Assembly (NCBI GenBank): GCA_929200395.1
Contig: CAKMZJ010000001.1
Span: forward strand, 15,725 to 79,724
Source of the DNA: Candidatus Gorgonimonas eunicellae
GTDB lineage: Bacteria > Pseudomonadota > Gammaproteobacteria > Pseudomonadales > Endozoicomonadaceae
DNA length: 64,000 bases
Reading direction: 5' to 3'
Numbering within the stretch: the first letter of the stretch is position 1; each line of letters begins with the position of its first letter. Both the position numbers and the translations under genes were made by a program. Shown one piece after another: positions 35,384-44,104 of this stretch. The notes under the pieces were generated by a model, which was given only the letters and a program-made list of their open reading frames with translations, was not told the origin of the DNA and did not search any database.

Positions 35384-35419
35384 CTGAATAATGTTAGTAA
35401 TTATTAATACGTTTTATCC

Positions 35420-35890
35420 TTATAGGTTTATCTCAGGTAACGTATATTCATCAACTGTTATGCTTTCAGTGGCTGGCATTATTTCTGCTTTGCCTTTAAC
35501 TACTATTTTTTTATTTTGGTTTATAACCTCAGTAGAAACTGTAGCACGTTTTTTTTCCTGATCAATTTCAATTATTTTTAATTGAACGGTAACCGTATCT
35601 CCTATCTTTACAGGTCTAGTAAATTTCAACTCTTGACCTAAATATATTCCACCTGGGCCAGGAAGTTTTGTAGCTAATGCGCAAGATATTAAAGACGCTG
35701 TCCACATTCCATGCGCTATTCTAGTTTTAAACATGGTAGAAGATGCAAAGTTTTCATCTAAATGCACAGGATTGGTATCGCCTGATACTTTAGCAAAAAG
35801 AATTAGGTCTTGCTCTGATAAAGTTCTAGTTAAGCTGTCGCAATCGCCAACCTGTAGCTGATCAAAAGGAATATTTTTTAGTTTCTTCAT
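35420..35890 (-). CDS. MaoC-type (R)-specific enoyl-CoA hydratase
   Basis: A 156-residue protein with the hot-dog fold. The hydratase 2 motif is intact: FAKVSGDTNPVHLDENFASSTMFKTRIAHGM, including the catalytic Asp and His at about residues 37 and 42. Family members hydrate trans-2-enoyl-CoA to (R)-3-hydroxyacyl-CoA, often to feed polyhydroxyalkanoate synthesis (PhaJ); no PHA synthase gene is in the window. The neighbouring DUF3581 protein carries a related motif. An intrinsic terminator follows on the minus strand. Confidence 0.88.
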   Translation of the reverse strand: MKKLKNIPFDQLQVGDCDSLTRTLSEQDLILFAKVSGDTNPVHLDENFASSTMFKTRIAHGMWTASLISCALATKLPGPGGIYLGQELKFTRPVKIGDTVTVQLKIIEIDQEKKRATVSTEVINQNKKIVVKGKAEIMPATESITVDEYTLPEINL

Positions 35891-35999
35891 GGCTTTAAAA
35901 TAAATCTATATTTAATGTGATGATGCATGCCTTATAATTGAGGCTATACATTTATTAATTTGATGAAATATCCGTTAAATAAACAATAGGTACATTTTT

Positions 36000-37298
36000 T
36001 TAATGTTTATTATAATTTATTGTTTTTAAACCTGAATATACCGCCTGGTTTGCAAGTTTCTCTTCTATTCGTAGTAACTGATTATATTTTGCAACTCTAT
36101 CTGTACGGCAAAGAGATCCAGTTTTTATTTGTCCAGAGCCAACACCCACGGCTAAATCTGCTATAAAGGTATCTTCTGTTTCTCCAGACCTGTGGGAAAT
36201 TACAGTAGCATATCCAGCATCTTTTGCAATATTTATTGTTTCTAAAGTTTCAGTTAATGTACCTATTTGGTTAAGCTTAATTAAAATAGCATTTGCAATA
36301 TTGCTATCAACTGCCTTTTTCAAAATAGAAGGGTTAGTAACAAAAACATCATCTCCTACTAACTGTATATTTTTTCCTAATGTTTCTGTTTGATATTTAA
36401 AACCATCCCAGTCAGACTCGTCTAGCCCATCTTCTATTGATATTATTGGGTATTTATTTGATAAAGCAGCTAGGTAATCAGAAAATTGATTAGATGTATA
36501 TTTTTTTTGCTCACCCTTTAAAACATATTTTTTATCATGATAAAATTCTGAAGCTGCACAATCTAATGCTAAATGAACATCTTTACCTGGAGTGTATCCT
36601 GCTTTTGTTATTGCCTCACAAATAATATTTAATGCTTGCTCGTTAGATTCTAAGTTAGGAGCAAATCCGCCTTCGTCACCTACTGCGGTATTTAGATTTT
36701 TAGAGGCTAATATACTTTTTAATTTATGAAATACTTCAGCCCCTAATTGCAATGCTTGTGAAAATGTTTCTGCCCCTGTTGGGATTATCATAAACTCTTG
36801 TATATCAAGGTTATTGTCAGCATGTTCTCCACCATTTAAAATATTCATCATAGGAACAGGTAACAATAACTCTCCTCTGTTATTATTTAATCTGTGAATA
36901 TAACTATAAAGATCCATTCTATTATCCGTTGCTGCTGCTCTTGCTGCTGCTAAAGAAACAGCAAGAATTGCATTAGCCCCAAAGTTATCTTTATTAGCTG
37001 TTCCATCTGCATCAATCATTAGAGTATCAATCTTTTTTTGATCGTTTACATCAATACCTTTTAATAGTTCAGCGATTTTAGTGTTAACAATATTTACAGT
37101 ATTTAATACCCCTTTGCCATTGAATCGGTTTTTATCGCCATCACGCAACTCCAATGCTTCTTTAGATCCTGTAGAAGCACCACTAGGTACAGAAGCTCTA
37201 CCCGACGCTCCAGAAATAAGATGAACCTCAGCTTCTATTGTAGGATTTCCTCTTGAATCTAAAATCTCTCTCGCTGTAATGTTTGTTATAAATGACAT
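36000..37298 (-). CDS. eno: Enolase
   Basis: A 432-residue glycolytic enzyme converting 2-phosphoglycerate to phosphoenolpyruvate. Motifs: [19 protein letters not shown] at the N-terminus, [41 protein letters not shown], the metal ligands in [21 protein letters not shown] and VGDDVFVTN, and [18 protein letters not shown]. The length is normal. It is separated from ftsB, its common neighbour in other gammaproteobacteria. A perfect palindrome (37325-37349) lies 27 bases before the start codon and may affect expression. Confidence 0.97.
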   Translation of the reverse strand: MSFITNITAREILDSRGNPTIEAEVHLISGASGRASVPSGASTGSKEALELRDGDKNRFNGKGVLNTVNIVNTKIAELLKGIDVNDQKKIDTLMIDADGTANKDNFGANAILAVSLAAARAAATDNRMDLYSYIHRLNNNRGELLLPVPMMNILNGGEHADNNLDIQEFMIIPTGAETFSQALQLGAEVFHKLKSILASKNLNTAVGDEGGFAPNLESNEQALNIICEAITKAGYTPGKDVHLALDCAASEFYHDKKYVLKGEQKKYTSNQFSDYLAALSNKYPIISIEDGLDESDWDGFKYQTETLGKNIQLVGDDVFVTNPSILKKAVDSNIANAILIKLNQIGTLTETLETINIAKDAGYATVISHRSGETEDTFIADLAVGVGSGQIKTGSLCRTDRVAKYNQLLRIEEKLANQAVYSGLKTINYNKH

Positions 37299-37324
37299 AG
37301 TTTATCTCTTGCTTATGTAAGTAG

Positions 37325-37349
37325 ATATACCTTAAATTTAAAGGTATAT
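37325..37349. promoter_or_regulatory. Palindrome upstream of eno
   Basis: ATATACCTT and AAGGTATAT form a perfect nine-base inverted repeat with a seven-base spacer, 27 bases upstream of the eno start. It could be an operator, a leader hairpin, or another minimal copy of the TATAC-ended repeats. No T-tract follows on either strand. Confidence 0.4.
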
Positions 37350-37587
37350 TAAAAAATATTTTATAATTAACGCAAATTATATATGAACAAAGTACTTTAA
37401 AGTAGTAAATTTAGCAAGATGATTTTTATATAGAATGTTTTATTTGTATAGCGACAGCTGAAACAGCTAAATCCTAAATTGGAGCTTTTAGGTTAGACAT
37501 AAAAATACTTGTTATGCCTAGTGTTAAAAATTATTCTTTATTTTATTGAATATTTTTTCATATTAATAATAAGTTAAACTATCAAGC

Positions 37588-38376
37588 TTATATACTACCA
37601 TACCAACCATACTTCAAAGCTACTGCTACTGAGCGTTTATTTCCTATACCGCTATAAATAAAATTATTAATATCGTAGATTTTTTTTACACTACCCAGAT
37701 GAAATGGTAACTTTCCTTTGTAATATTGTTTTTTGTTAGTAATAAGTTCTAATAATGATTGCAGTAAGTCTATAGTTGAACCAATAAACATATTTTGATC
37801 GCTACGATAATTAGATACTGTCGGATCGACAATAATTTTAGTATCAAGAAAGTTGTGTTCAATAATTAAATAGCAATGCCAGACTAAAATTATTTCTTGA
37901 TTTTTTGCCGGGTCATTTGAGTTTTTAAATACACAACAAGATAAAGATTCATCAATCCCGACTAACTTAATATTAAAGTCTTCCCCCAAAAATGCTTGGC
38001 TTTTAGGATCTGTACAATGCTCAAATAAAGTTGAGCTTACTATAGCACAATTTTCAGATAGATTTATATTCTTTTCTAGTATGCTTGCTCCAGATAACAT
38101 TACTTTTGTAGTTTCAGCTCCAAAAGAACCTTCATTGATTAAGTCAAGCTCCATTTCATCAATTATACTTATTTTATATTTTATATAGTCAATTAAATCT
38201 TGTTTATTTATAAGTTTTTTTACTTGACGACATAGAATAGATTTATTATTTACTATATCGTTAATAGCTATAACTGGAATATCATAACCAACTTGTTTAG
38301 AGATTGCAGCTTCATTCTGCTTGCTCTCTAATAGATATAATCCCATGGCTGTACTACTTGCTAATATGGGTCGCAT
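37588..38376 (-). CDS. Hypothetical protein, possible papain-fold enzyme
   Basis: Not recognised. It has 262 residues, soluble, with no signal peptide. The spacing of three conserved-looking segments suggests a Cys-His-Asp triad of the papain/transglutaminase type: NLSENCAIVSSTLFEHC (Cys near residue 109), then VWHCYLII (His near 166), then TKIIVDPTVSNY (Asp near 181). In transglutaminase-like enzymes the His strand is followed by a similar DPT. The residues around the Cys lack the usual Gly/Trp, so this is only a suggestion. It lies between eno and galE on the same strand and could be a host-directed enzyme. Confidence 0.55.
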   Translation of the reverse strand: MRPILASSTAMGLYLLESKQNEAAISKQVGYDIPVIAINDIVNNKSILCRQVKKLINKQDLIDYIKYKISIIDEMELDLINEGSFGAETTKVMLSGASILEKNINLSENCAIVSSTLFEHCTDPKSQAFLGEDFNIKLVGIDESLSCCVFKNSNDPAKNQEIILVWHCYLIIEHNFLDTKIIVDPTVSNYRSDQNMFIGSTIDLLQSLLELITNKKQYYKGKLPFHLGSVKKIYDINNFIYSGIGNKRSVAVALKYGWYGSI

Positions 38377-38506
38377 TTTTTACCTCAAAATAAAATATCT
38401 CTATTTGAATAACAATTATAGACATATCTTATTTAGAATAGTTCGATAACAATACAAATTAACCACAGTCGAGATGTTTATTAATACTCTTTAAGGCTTA
38501 TTATTA

Positions 38507-39535
38507 TTAACTATACCCTGTTGGATTATTAACTTGCCATCTCCAGCTATCTACCATCATATCTTCTAATGTTTTTTCAGTCTGCCATATTAGTTCATTA
38601 TTAGCTTTAGTTGGGTCTGCGTAGCATTCTGCTACATCTCCCTTGCGTCTAGCAGTAATTTCATACGGAACTTTAATTTTATTTAATCGCTCAAAAGCAT
38701 CGACTACTTGCAAAACACTATAACCTTTTCCAACCCCTAAATTCCAAGCATGAATACCTGCATTGCCTGCGTTCAAATATTCAAGAGCCTTAACATGTGC
38801 TTTAACTAGATCAACCACATGGATATAATCGCGTACCCCTGTGCCATCTATTGTAGGATAGTCATTACCATAAACACTAAGTCGTTTTAATTTACCAAGA
38901 GCAACTTGAGAAACATAAGGTAATAAATTGTTAGGTATATCGCGTGGATCTTCTCCTATTAGACCTGAGCTATGCGCCCCTACAGGATTAAAGTAACGCA
39001 ACAGAGCAACATGCCATAATTTATCAACGCATATATCTTTGAGCATATCTTCTATTATTAACTTTGTTCTACCATATGGATTAGTTGCAGACCGAGGAAA
39101 TGTCTCTTTTATTGGTAATTTTTCTGGTTTTCCATACACTGTAGCAGAGGAACTAAACACTATTTTTTTTACATTGCTCTCCTGCATAACTTGCAATAAA
39201 TGTATTGTCCCTATAATATTATTATTAAAATATTCTATAGGTTTATTTACAGACTGACCAACCGCTTTGAGGCCGGCAAAATGAATCACCGCCTCAAAGT
39301 TGTATTCACTAAAAATTTTCTTAAGAATCTTAACATCACAGATATCGCCATAAACAAACTTTAAAGATTTATTAGTGATTTTTTGCACACGATTTAAAGA
39401 TTCCTGGCTGCTATTACATAGGTTATCAATAACAACGATATCATAACCAGCATTTAAAAACTCTATGCAAGCATGGCTACCAATATACCCAGCCCCGCCA
39501 GTAATTAACAAATGTGCCTTATCATAAGATCTCAT
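38507..39535 (-). CDS. galE: UDP-glucose 4-epimerase
   Basis: A 342-residue short-chain dehydrogenase/reductase superfamily enzyme interconverting UDP-glucose and UDP-galactose. The NAD-binding ITGGAGYIGSHACIEF lies near the N-terminus, then VIDNLCNSS, HFAGLKAVGQS and SSSATVYG, with the catalytic Tyr and Lys in NPYGRTK, and ALLRYFNPVGAHSSGLIGED and RDYIHVVDLVKAH further on. The length agrees with E. coli GalE. Together with pgm it supplies sugar nucleotides for surface glycans, plausibly together with the WecA-like and MurJ-like genes 2-4 kb to the right. Confidence 0.95.
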   Translation of the reverse strand: MRSYDKAHLLITGGAGYIGSHACIEFLNAGYDIVVIDNLCNSSQESLNRVQKITNKSLKFVYGDICDVKILKKIFSEYNFEAVIHFAGLKAVGQSVNKPIEYFNNNIIGTIHLLQVMQESNVKKIVFSSSATVYGKPEKLPIKETFPRSATNPYGRTKLIIEDMLKDICVDKLWHVALLRYFNPVGAHSSGLIGEDPRDIPNNLLPYVSQVALGKLKRLSVYGNDYPTIDGTGVRDYIHVVDLVKAHVKALEYLNAGNAGIHAWNLGVGKGYSVLQVVDAFERLNKIKVPYEITARRKGDVAECYADPTKANNELIWQTEKTLEDMMVDSWRWQVNNPTGYS

Positions 39536-40291
39536 TTTGCAAGTCCTTAACTATAATTAAACTAATTTGTGATATACTTTTCTCTTATTGATACATATTA
39601 TACTTTTATCTTGTTATTGTTACTATTTTAGTTATCACACTTTATACCTTAATCTTTTAGGTATCATAAATCTTAAAACATAAAAAAATATAATTAAAAA
39701 CATAAAATTAAATGCAGATAACTATAATGGAAGTTTATACGCATCTACTTATAAGATGAATAAACTATTGAATTAAAATACATGGGCTCTAAATAAGATA
39801 CACTTTTTACTTAATAATACGTCTTTTAAACAAGTAATTTTTGGTTTATTAAAAACTATCTTTAAGTAAAAGGTGTGTATACGCTCATAAAAAAATAATA
39901 TATTATTTGAGTAAATTTGTATGCCAGCAAAAAGAACTTTATTTAAAAATTTATCTTTTATTAAACTTACAAATACCCACTACATTTTACAAGGTATAAA
40001 AAAATCTACAGACTATTGAGCATCACTCAACAATAAAATATTTTATTTATATGCATAGAATAATAATGTTAAAAATATTATTGATTTTTTATAATGCTAT
40101 ACTCAAACAAAAAACTATCTGAAGCTATTTTTTTTATAAATAAAATCAAGAGGACTTGTAACTTGCAATACACATTTATTCACAACAAAATACTTTATCT
40201 TATATTGTTACATAAAAAAATACTTTGTATGTATACTTATAATTAACATGAAAAACACATTCTATCTATAATAGCTTAATTCATTTTAGTG
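39536..40291. other. Long gene-free spacer between galE and the RRM gene
   Basis: This very AT-rich region contains the small element at 39736-39881 and, at its right end, the likely promoter of the RRM gene. I find no open frame with protein-like composition and no recognised RNA gene. The length is unusual in a window otherwise so dense in genes. Confidence 0.4.
39736..39881. repeat. Small element with TATAC inverted ends
   Basis: The left end TATACGCATCTACTTATAAG (39736-39755) and the right end, whose complement reads TATACACACCTTTTACTT, are imperfect inverted repeats. Inside, TACACTTTTTACTTAA (about 39800) and its counterpart near 39862 form a second, better pair. The interior 39816-39871 belongs to a family also found at 46204-46262 (inverted) and 50055-50107. 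No coding potential. Confidence 0.5.
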
Positions 40292-40330
40292 TTGACTTCT
40301 GGTTTTCCACCATTTTATAACTCAACACTA
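40287..40330 (+). promoter_or_regulatory. Promoter with overlapping inverted repeat before the RRM gene
   Basis: TTGACT (40292-40297), an 18-base spacer and TATAAC (40316-40321) fit a sigma70-like promoter, giving a leader of about 85 bases. A perfect nine-base inverted repeat, TAGTGTTGA (40287-40295) and TCAACACTA (40322-40330), brackets the promoter, as an operator might. An AAGGA ribosome site lies just before the ATG at 40414. Confidence 0.5.
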
Positions 40331-40413
40331 CTTATACTGTTTATGGCTATTTTCATACATTTAAACAAAAAACACAAAAAATGTTGTTTATTAAATTTTA
40401 ATAAGGAATAAAT

Positions 40414-40707
40414 ATGGCAAATAAAACACTATATATAGGTAACTTATCTTATAGAGCAGATGAACAAGATCTAGAAAGAGCCTTTGAAAACTTTGGAGAA
40501 ATAGAAGATATAGCTCTAATGCGTGAACCAGTAACAGGAAAATCAAGGGGATTTGCTTTTGTTACTTTTGAAATAGATGATGCGCTAAAACCAGCCTTAG
40601 AAAAAATGGACGGTGAAATGATTTCAGGTAGAGCAATTAGAGTTAGGTTAGCTCATGAGAAAAAAGCTAATAATAAAAGAAATAACTTAAGAAGACATTA
40701 TAATTAA
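40414..40707 (+). CDS. RRM-type RNA-binding protein
   Basis: A 97-residue single-RRM protein. RNP2 is LYIGNL (residues 6-11) and RNP1 is KSRGFAFVTF (residues 44-53), both with the RNA-stacking aromatics. The chain ends in a basic tail (KKANNKRNNLRRHYN). Such small glycine-poor RRM proteins occur in cyanobacteria and many proteobacteria and often respond to cold or stress. The gene has a long upstream region with a bracketed promoter, an AAGGA ribosome site, and a large palindrome downstream, all suggesting independent regulation. Its RNA targets are unknown. Confidence 0.93.
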   Translation: MANKTLYIGNLSYRADEQDLERAFENFGEIEDIALMREPVTGKSRGFAFVTFEIDDALKPALEKMDGEMISGRAIRVRLAHEKKANNKRNNLRRHYN

Positions 40708-40736
40708 TCTACTCTATTTATTATAACCTTTAATTA

Positions 40737-40892
40737 AATTAACGTGGGCTAAACATACTTAACATTTTATCTAAAAACTAAATATCAATGGTACTTTATT
40801 TACAAGACCACAAATTTAATGATGAGTTCAAAAGTAAAACACCATTTTCTATGAGTTTTAACATAAATTTATTATTTAGCCTACGTTAAATT
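40737..40892. repeat. Large imperfect palindrome after the RRM gene
   Basis: AATTAACGTGGGCTAAA at 40737-40753 and TTTAGCCTACGTTAAATT at 40875-40892 are inverted repeats with about two differences. Inner segments (AATGGTACTTTATTTA near 40789 and the complement of AGTAAAACACCATT near 40832) pair again. The whole 156 bases can fold back on itself. It could be a MITE-like element of another family or a structured 3' region. The rest of the gap 40708-41067 shows nothing else. Confidence 0.55.
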
Positions 40893-41067
40893 ATCATACA
40901 TACACATTATATACTTCTTTTCAGCACCAAATAAAAATATTATCTTAATATACACATTTTTAAATATATATTAATTTTTAGTTGACTATTGTATTTTAAG
41001 TATAAAAGAAGTATACCTTATAAATACATAATATATTTTATATGCACAAAGATAATATTTTGATGTT

Positions 41068-42204
41068 ATGAGCATGAAGTATATATATTTATTTATATCA
41101 TCATTTGTAATAATGTTTTTCTTGATAAAAGCAACTTACCCTATTGCAAAAAGATGGGGGTTTGTTGATCTAGCTCGCAATCATAAAAAACACGAAGGTG
41201 AAATACCTATCACAGGTGGGATATCTTTATATTTAACAACTACGATATTGCTAATATTTTGGTGTAAAATAGACAGCGAATACCTAGTATTATTAATTGA
41301 AACTGGGGTATTAGCAATAACAGGGTTAATAGATGATAAATACGGTTTAAGTGTTAAACTAAGATTTATAATAGAAATTATAATTGCTAGCATTATGATT
41401 TTTTATACTAAAATTTTTATTATTAATTTAGGTGATTTATTATATATTGGAAATATCTATTTAGATTCAATATTTGCATATATATTTACTATTATAATAG
41501 TAGTAGCTATTATTAATTCAATAAATATGATTGACGGTATACATGGATTAGCAGCCTCATTGGCGATATGTTCTTTTTGTGGTTGTGCTAGTATAATAAA
41601 TAATTTTGACAGAGTAAATGTAGTAATATCAGTATATTGCGGTGGCTTACTATCGTTTCTGTTATTTAATTTACAAGTAAAAAAAATTTTTTGTCGTGTG
41701 TTTTTAGGTGACTGCGGCTCTATGATTATAGGCTTTTTATTGTGCTGGGTAGTTATTTTAGCTACTCAACCTAATTCTGTTAACTATATTAATTTTGAAC
41801 CCATAACAGCTTTATTTATTTTAGGTTTACCAATTATTGATATGGTATCTACCATACTAAAAAGAATAACATCAAAAAGAAATCCATTAAAATCTGATAG
41901 AAGTCATATACATCACATAATTATAAATTATGGCTTTTCACAAGAAAAATCTCTTTTAATATTAGTATTGTTACAATGTTGTTTTGTATGTACAGGCATA
42001 TTATTACATGCATTTAACTGTGCTTCATACCTACAGTTTTGCGTTTATTTACTTGTTTTTATTCTTTATAATATTGACTCTTATAGTAATTTTAATAAAA
42101 TAAAAACTATTAGTGATAATTTAATTGCCTTATATTATAAATATAAATTAATTTTAACCCCTTTATATACCTTTTATTTGAAAATTCGTAATTTTAGAGC
42201 CTAA
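41068..42204 (+). CDS. WecA-like undecaprenyl-phosphate sugar-1-phosphate transferase
   Basis: A 378-residue polytopic membrane enzyme of the MraY/WecA family, which moves a sugar 1-phosphate (usually GlcNAc) from UDP-sugar to undecaprenyl phosphate and starts O-antigen or related glycans. Motifs: GGISLYLTT after TGG near residue 50, the catalytic VDGxDD-like TGLIDDKYGLS (about 90), INSINMIDGIHGLAAS (about 150), FLGDCGSMIIGF (about 215) and SDRSHIHHII (about 290) with the His motif. About ten membrane helices are visible. It precedes a MurJ-like flippase by 54 bases, so the two may form a glycan start-and-flip pair. Confidence 0.88.
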   Translation: MSMKYIYLFISSFVIMFFLIKATYPIAKRWGFVDLARNHKKHEGEIPITGGISLYLTTTILLIFWCKIDSEYLVLLIETGVLAITGLIDDKYGLSVKLRFIIEIIIASIMIFYTKIFIINLGDLLYIGNIYLDSIFAYIFTIIIVVAIINSINMIDGIHGLAASLAICSFCGCASIINNFDRVNVVISVYCGGLLSFLLFNLQVKKIFCRVFLGDCGSMIIGFLLCWVVILATQPNSVNYINFEPITALFILGLPIIDMVSTILKRITSKRNPLKSDRSHIHHIIINYGFSQEKSLLILVLLQCCFVCTGILLHAFNCASYLQFCVYLLVFILYNIDSYSNFNKIKTISDNLIALYYKYKLILTPLYTFYLKIRNFRA

Positions 42205-42257
42205 AAGCTTAATTTTTAGTAAATATTTTTATTTTAATAAATTATTGTCGTATTAAT

Positions 42258-43778
42258 ATGTATTCAAAACCACAGTCTTTTTTAAGATCATTGTTTTCAT
42301 CTGTAATTTGGAAATCTTTAGGAGTTTTTTTAAGCTTTTTTAAACATATTGTTATTGCTTCAACTTTTGGACTAGGATTACAAACTGATCTATTTTATAT
42401 GTGCTCGTCTTTAGTGGGTATTTTAGTAGGTTCTTGGGCGGCTGTTATTGAAATATCTATAATACCTACTTTGGTAAAAGAAAAATCTAAAGCAAATTCA
42501 TGTTATCAAAAAGATTTTTCTAGTATTTTTGTGATTGTAGCTTTGTTTTCTTTAATTCTAACTATCACGGTCTATCTTAGTCGCTATAAAATATCTCACT
42601 TGCTTTCTGGATTAAATGATGAAAAAATCAACCTTCTAGCGCATTGTATCTTTTATTATATTCCAATTATCTTACTCACTTTGCCAATGGCAACTATTAG
42701 CTCATTTTTGCGCGCCCATAGAGATTTTTCAGCTATTAATCATTCTATGTTTATAACAGCTGTTTTAACTTTATTAATTTTTATTCTATATCATTCTCAG
42801 CCTTATGTGCTAATTTGGTCATATAATATTAGCTTTATAATTGGTTTTTTTTACTTGTTTTGGCAATTTAGAAAGTATCAAATAACCTATACTAAACAGA
42901 TTTCAGCTTCTCTCTTTAAAAAATATTTTTATAAAACTCCAGGAGTGTTTATATTACAAAGCTTCAGCTATATAAATGGGTTTGCAGATAGAATATTTGC
43001 TTCTTATTTAACTGAGGGTTGTCTATCTGCTTTAAGTTATGCTTTTACTATCATTATGACGTTTCCTGCTGTATTAAATATATCTCTAGGGCTATTTACA
43101 GTAACTGCTGAGCAAAAAAACATTAATGATGCTTGGAAACAAATAGAAAAAGTTATTGCGCTAGCTACCTATTATTCTGTTGCTACTATAACTTTTCTGT
43201 ATTTTGCTCGTATTCCATTAGTAGAGTTTTTATTAAAACGAGGTATGTTTTCAGCAAGTAACTGCAAAATGGTCGCTGATGCCCTAATTTATTTTTCTCC
43301 ATGTTTATTAGCAACTATTATTATTGGTGCAATTGATTGCTTTTTAGTAGTGCAAGATCGAATATATTTAATAGTAGCGAGAACAATAATGGCAACTTTA
43401 TGCAATATAACACTTAATTATACATTTATTTTTATATTTGACTTAGGATTACTAGGTATTGCATTAGCAACTAGTATCAGTTCTTGGCTCTTAGTTGTGA
43501 TTTCTATTTTTTCACTGAAAAAAATTAATATTAAAGTTAGCTTATATAAAATGGCTGCTTGGTTATTGTGGGTCTTATGTTTTTGCTTGGTGGGCTGTCT
43601 TGTATTTAATAAATACCTTATTCTTATATCAAATAATTTCTTTACTATATGCTTATATGCAAGTATTGTTGCAATATTTGCAATACTCGCTGGAATCTTA
43701 TATCCAGGGGAAGAAGGTCATCTAGTAAAAAAAAATATTGCTCGTATATTAATAGTAACTAAAATAATAAAAAACTAA
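42258..43778 (+). CDS. MurJ/MviN-family lipid-linked sugar flippase
   Basis: A 506-residue membrane protein of the MOP superfamily with about 14 helices. MurJ-like stretches include KHIVIASTFGLGLQTDLFYM, PMATISSFLRAHRDFSAINHS, FADRIFASYLTEGCLSALSYA and FTVTAEQKNI, then the second half with FARIPLVEFLLKRGMFSA and TMVADALIYFSPCLL-like segments. MurJ flips lipid II; related proteins flip other lipid-linked glycans. Its place right after a WecA-like transferase suggests glycan export rather than peptidoglycan, but both are possible and no second murJ is available here for comparison. Confidence 0.85.
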   Translation: MYSKPQSFLRSLFSSVIWKSLGVFLSFFKHIVIASTFGLGLQTDLFYMCSSLVGILVGSWAAVIEISIIPTLVKEKSKANSCYQKDFSSIFVIVALFSLILTITVYLSRYKISHLLSGLNDEKINLLAHCIFYYIPIILLTLPMATISSFLRAHRDFSAINHSMFITAVLTLLIFILYHSQPYVLIWSYNISFIIGFFYLFWQFRKYQITYTKQISASLFKKYFYKTPGVFILQSFSYINGFADRIFASYLTEGCLSALSYAFTIIMTFPAVLNISLGLFTVTAEQKNINDAWKQIEKVIALATYYSVATITFLYFARIPLVEFLLKRGMFSASNCKMVADALIYFSPCLLATIIIGAIDCFLVVQDRIYLIVARTIMATLCNITLNYTFIFIFDLGLLGIALATSISSWLLVVISIFSLKKINIKVSLYKMAAWLLWVLCFCLVGCLVFNKYLILISNNFFTICLYASIVAIFAILAGILYPGEEGHLVKKNIARILIVTKIIKN

Positions 43779-43921
43779 GGTTTTGTAAGGAAAAATCAAA
43801 CTATTAAGTTATCTTTTAGCTTTTATATGCTTTCAAGTAGAAAATATACTAGTAAAAGATTACTATACTAAAGTAAACTTTTTATTATTTTATGTCGATT
43901 GTTTCAATTAAAGGTTTGATA

Positions 43922-44086
43922 TATACGCTTCGTAGATGAAGACACAGTATTCAGAAAGAAGTCCTTAACTATTAATATAAGTGCTAGTTTGACAAGCTAA
44001 GTCGTGATAAATTATGCAAGTGTTGATAATATTTAATAGTTCGAACCGCTGAATAATATATGTAAACTTCAAGTAAAAAGTGTATA
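43922..44086. repeat. Element-like repeat just upstream of fimV
   Basis: The left end TATACGCTTCGTAGATGAAG (43922-43941) closely follows the ends of the element at 31341-31610 (TATACGCCTCGCAGATGAAG as its complement). The right end TTCAAGTAAAAAGTGTATA (44068-44086) is of the other end type, like that at 11773-11789. It fills most of the 326-base gap between the flippase gene and fimV and stops 18 bases before the fimV ATG, so it must contribute to the fimV leader or promoter. No other feature is seen in the gap. Confidence 0.55.
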
Positions 44087-44104
44087 TTTTTTATATAAAC
44101 AAAT

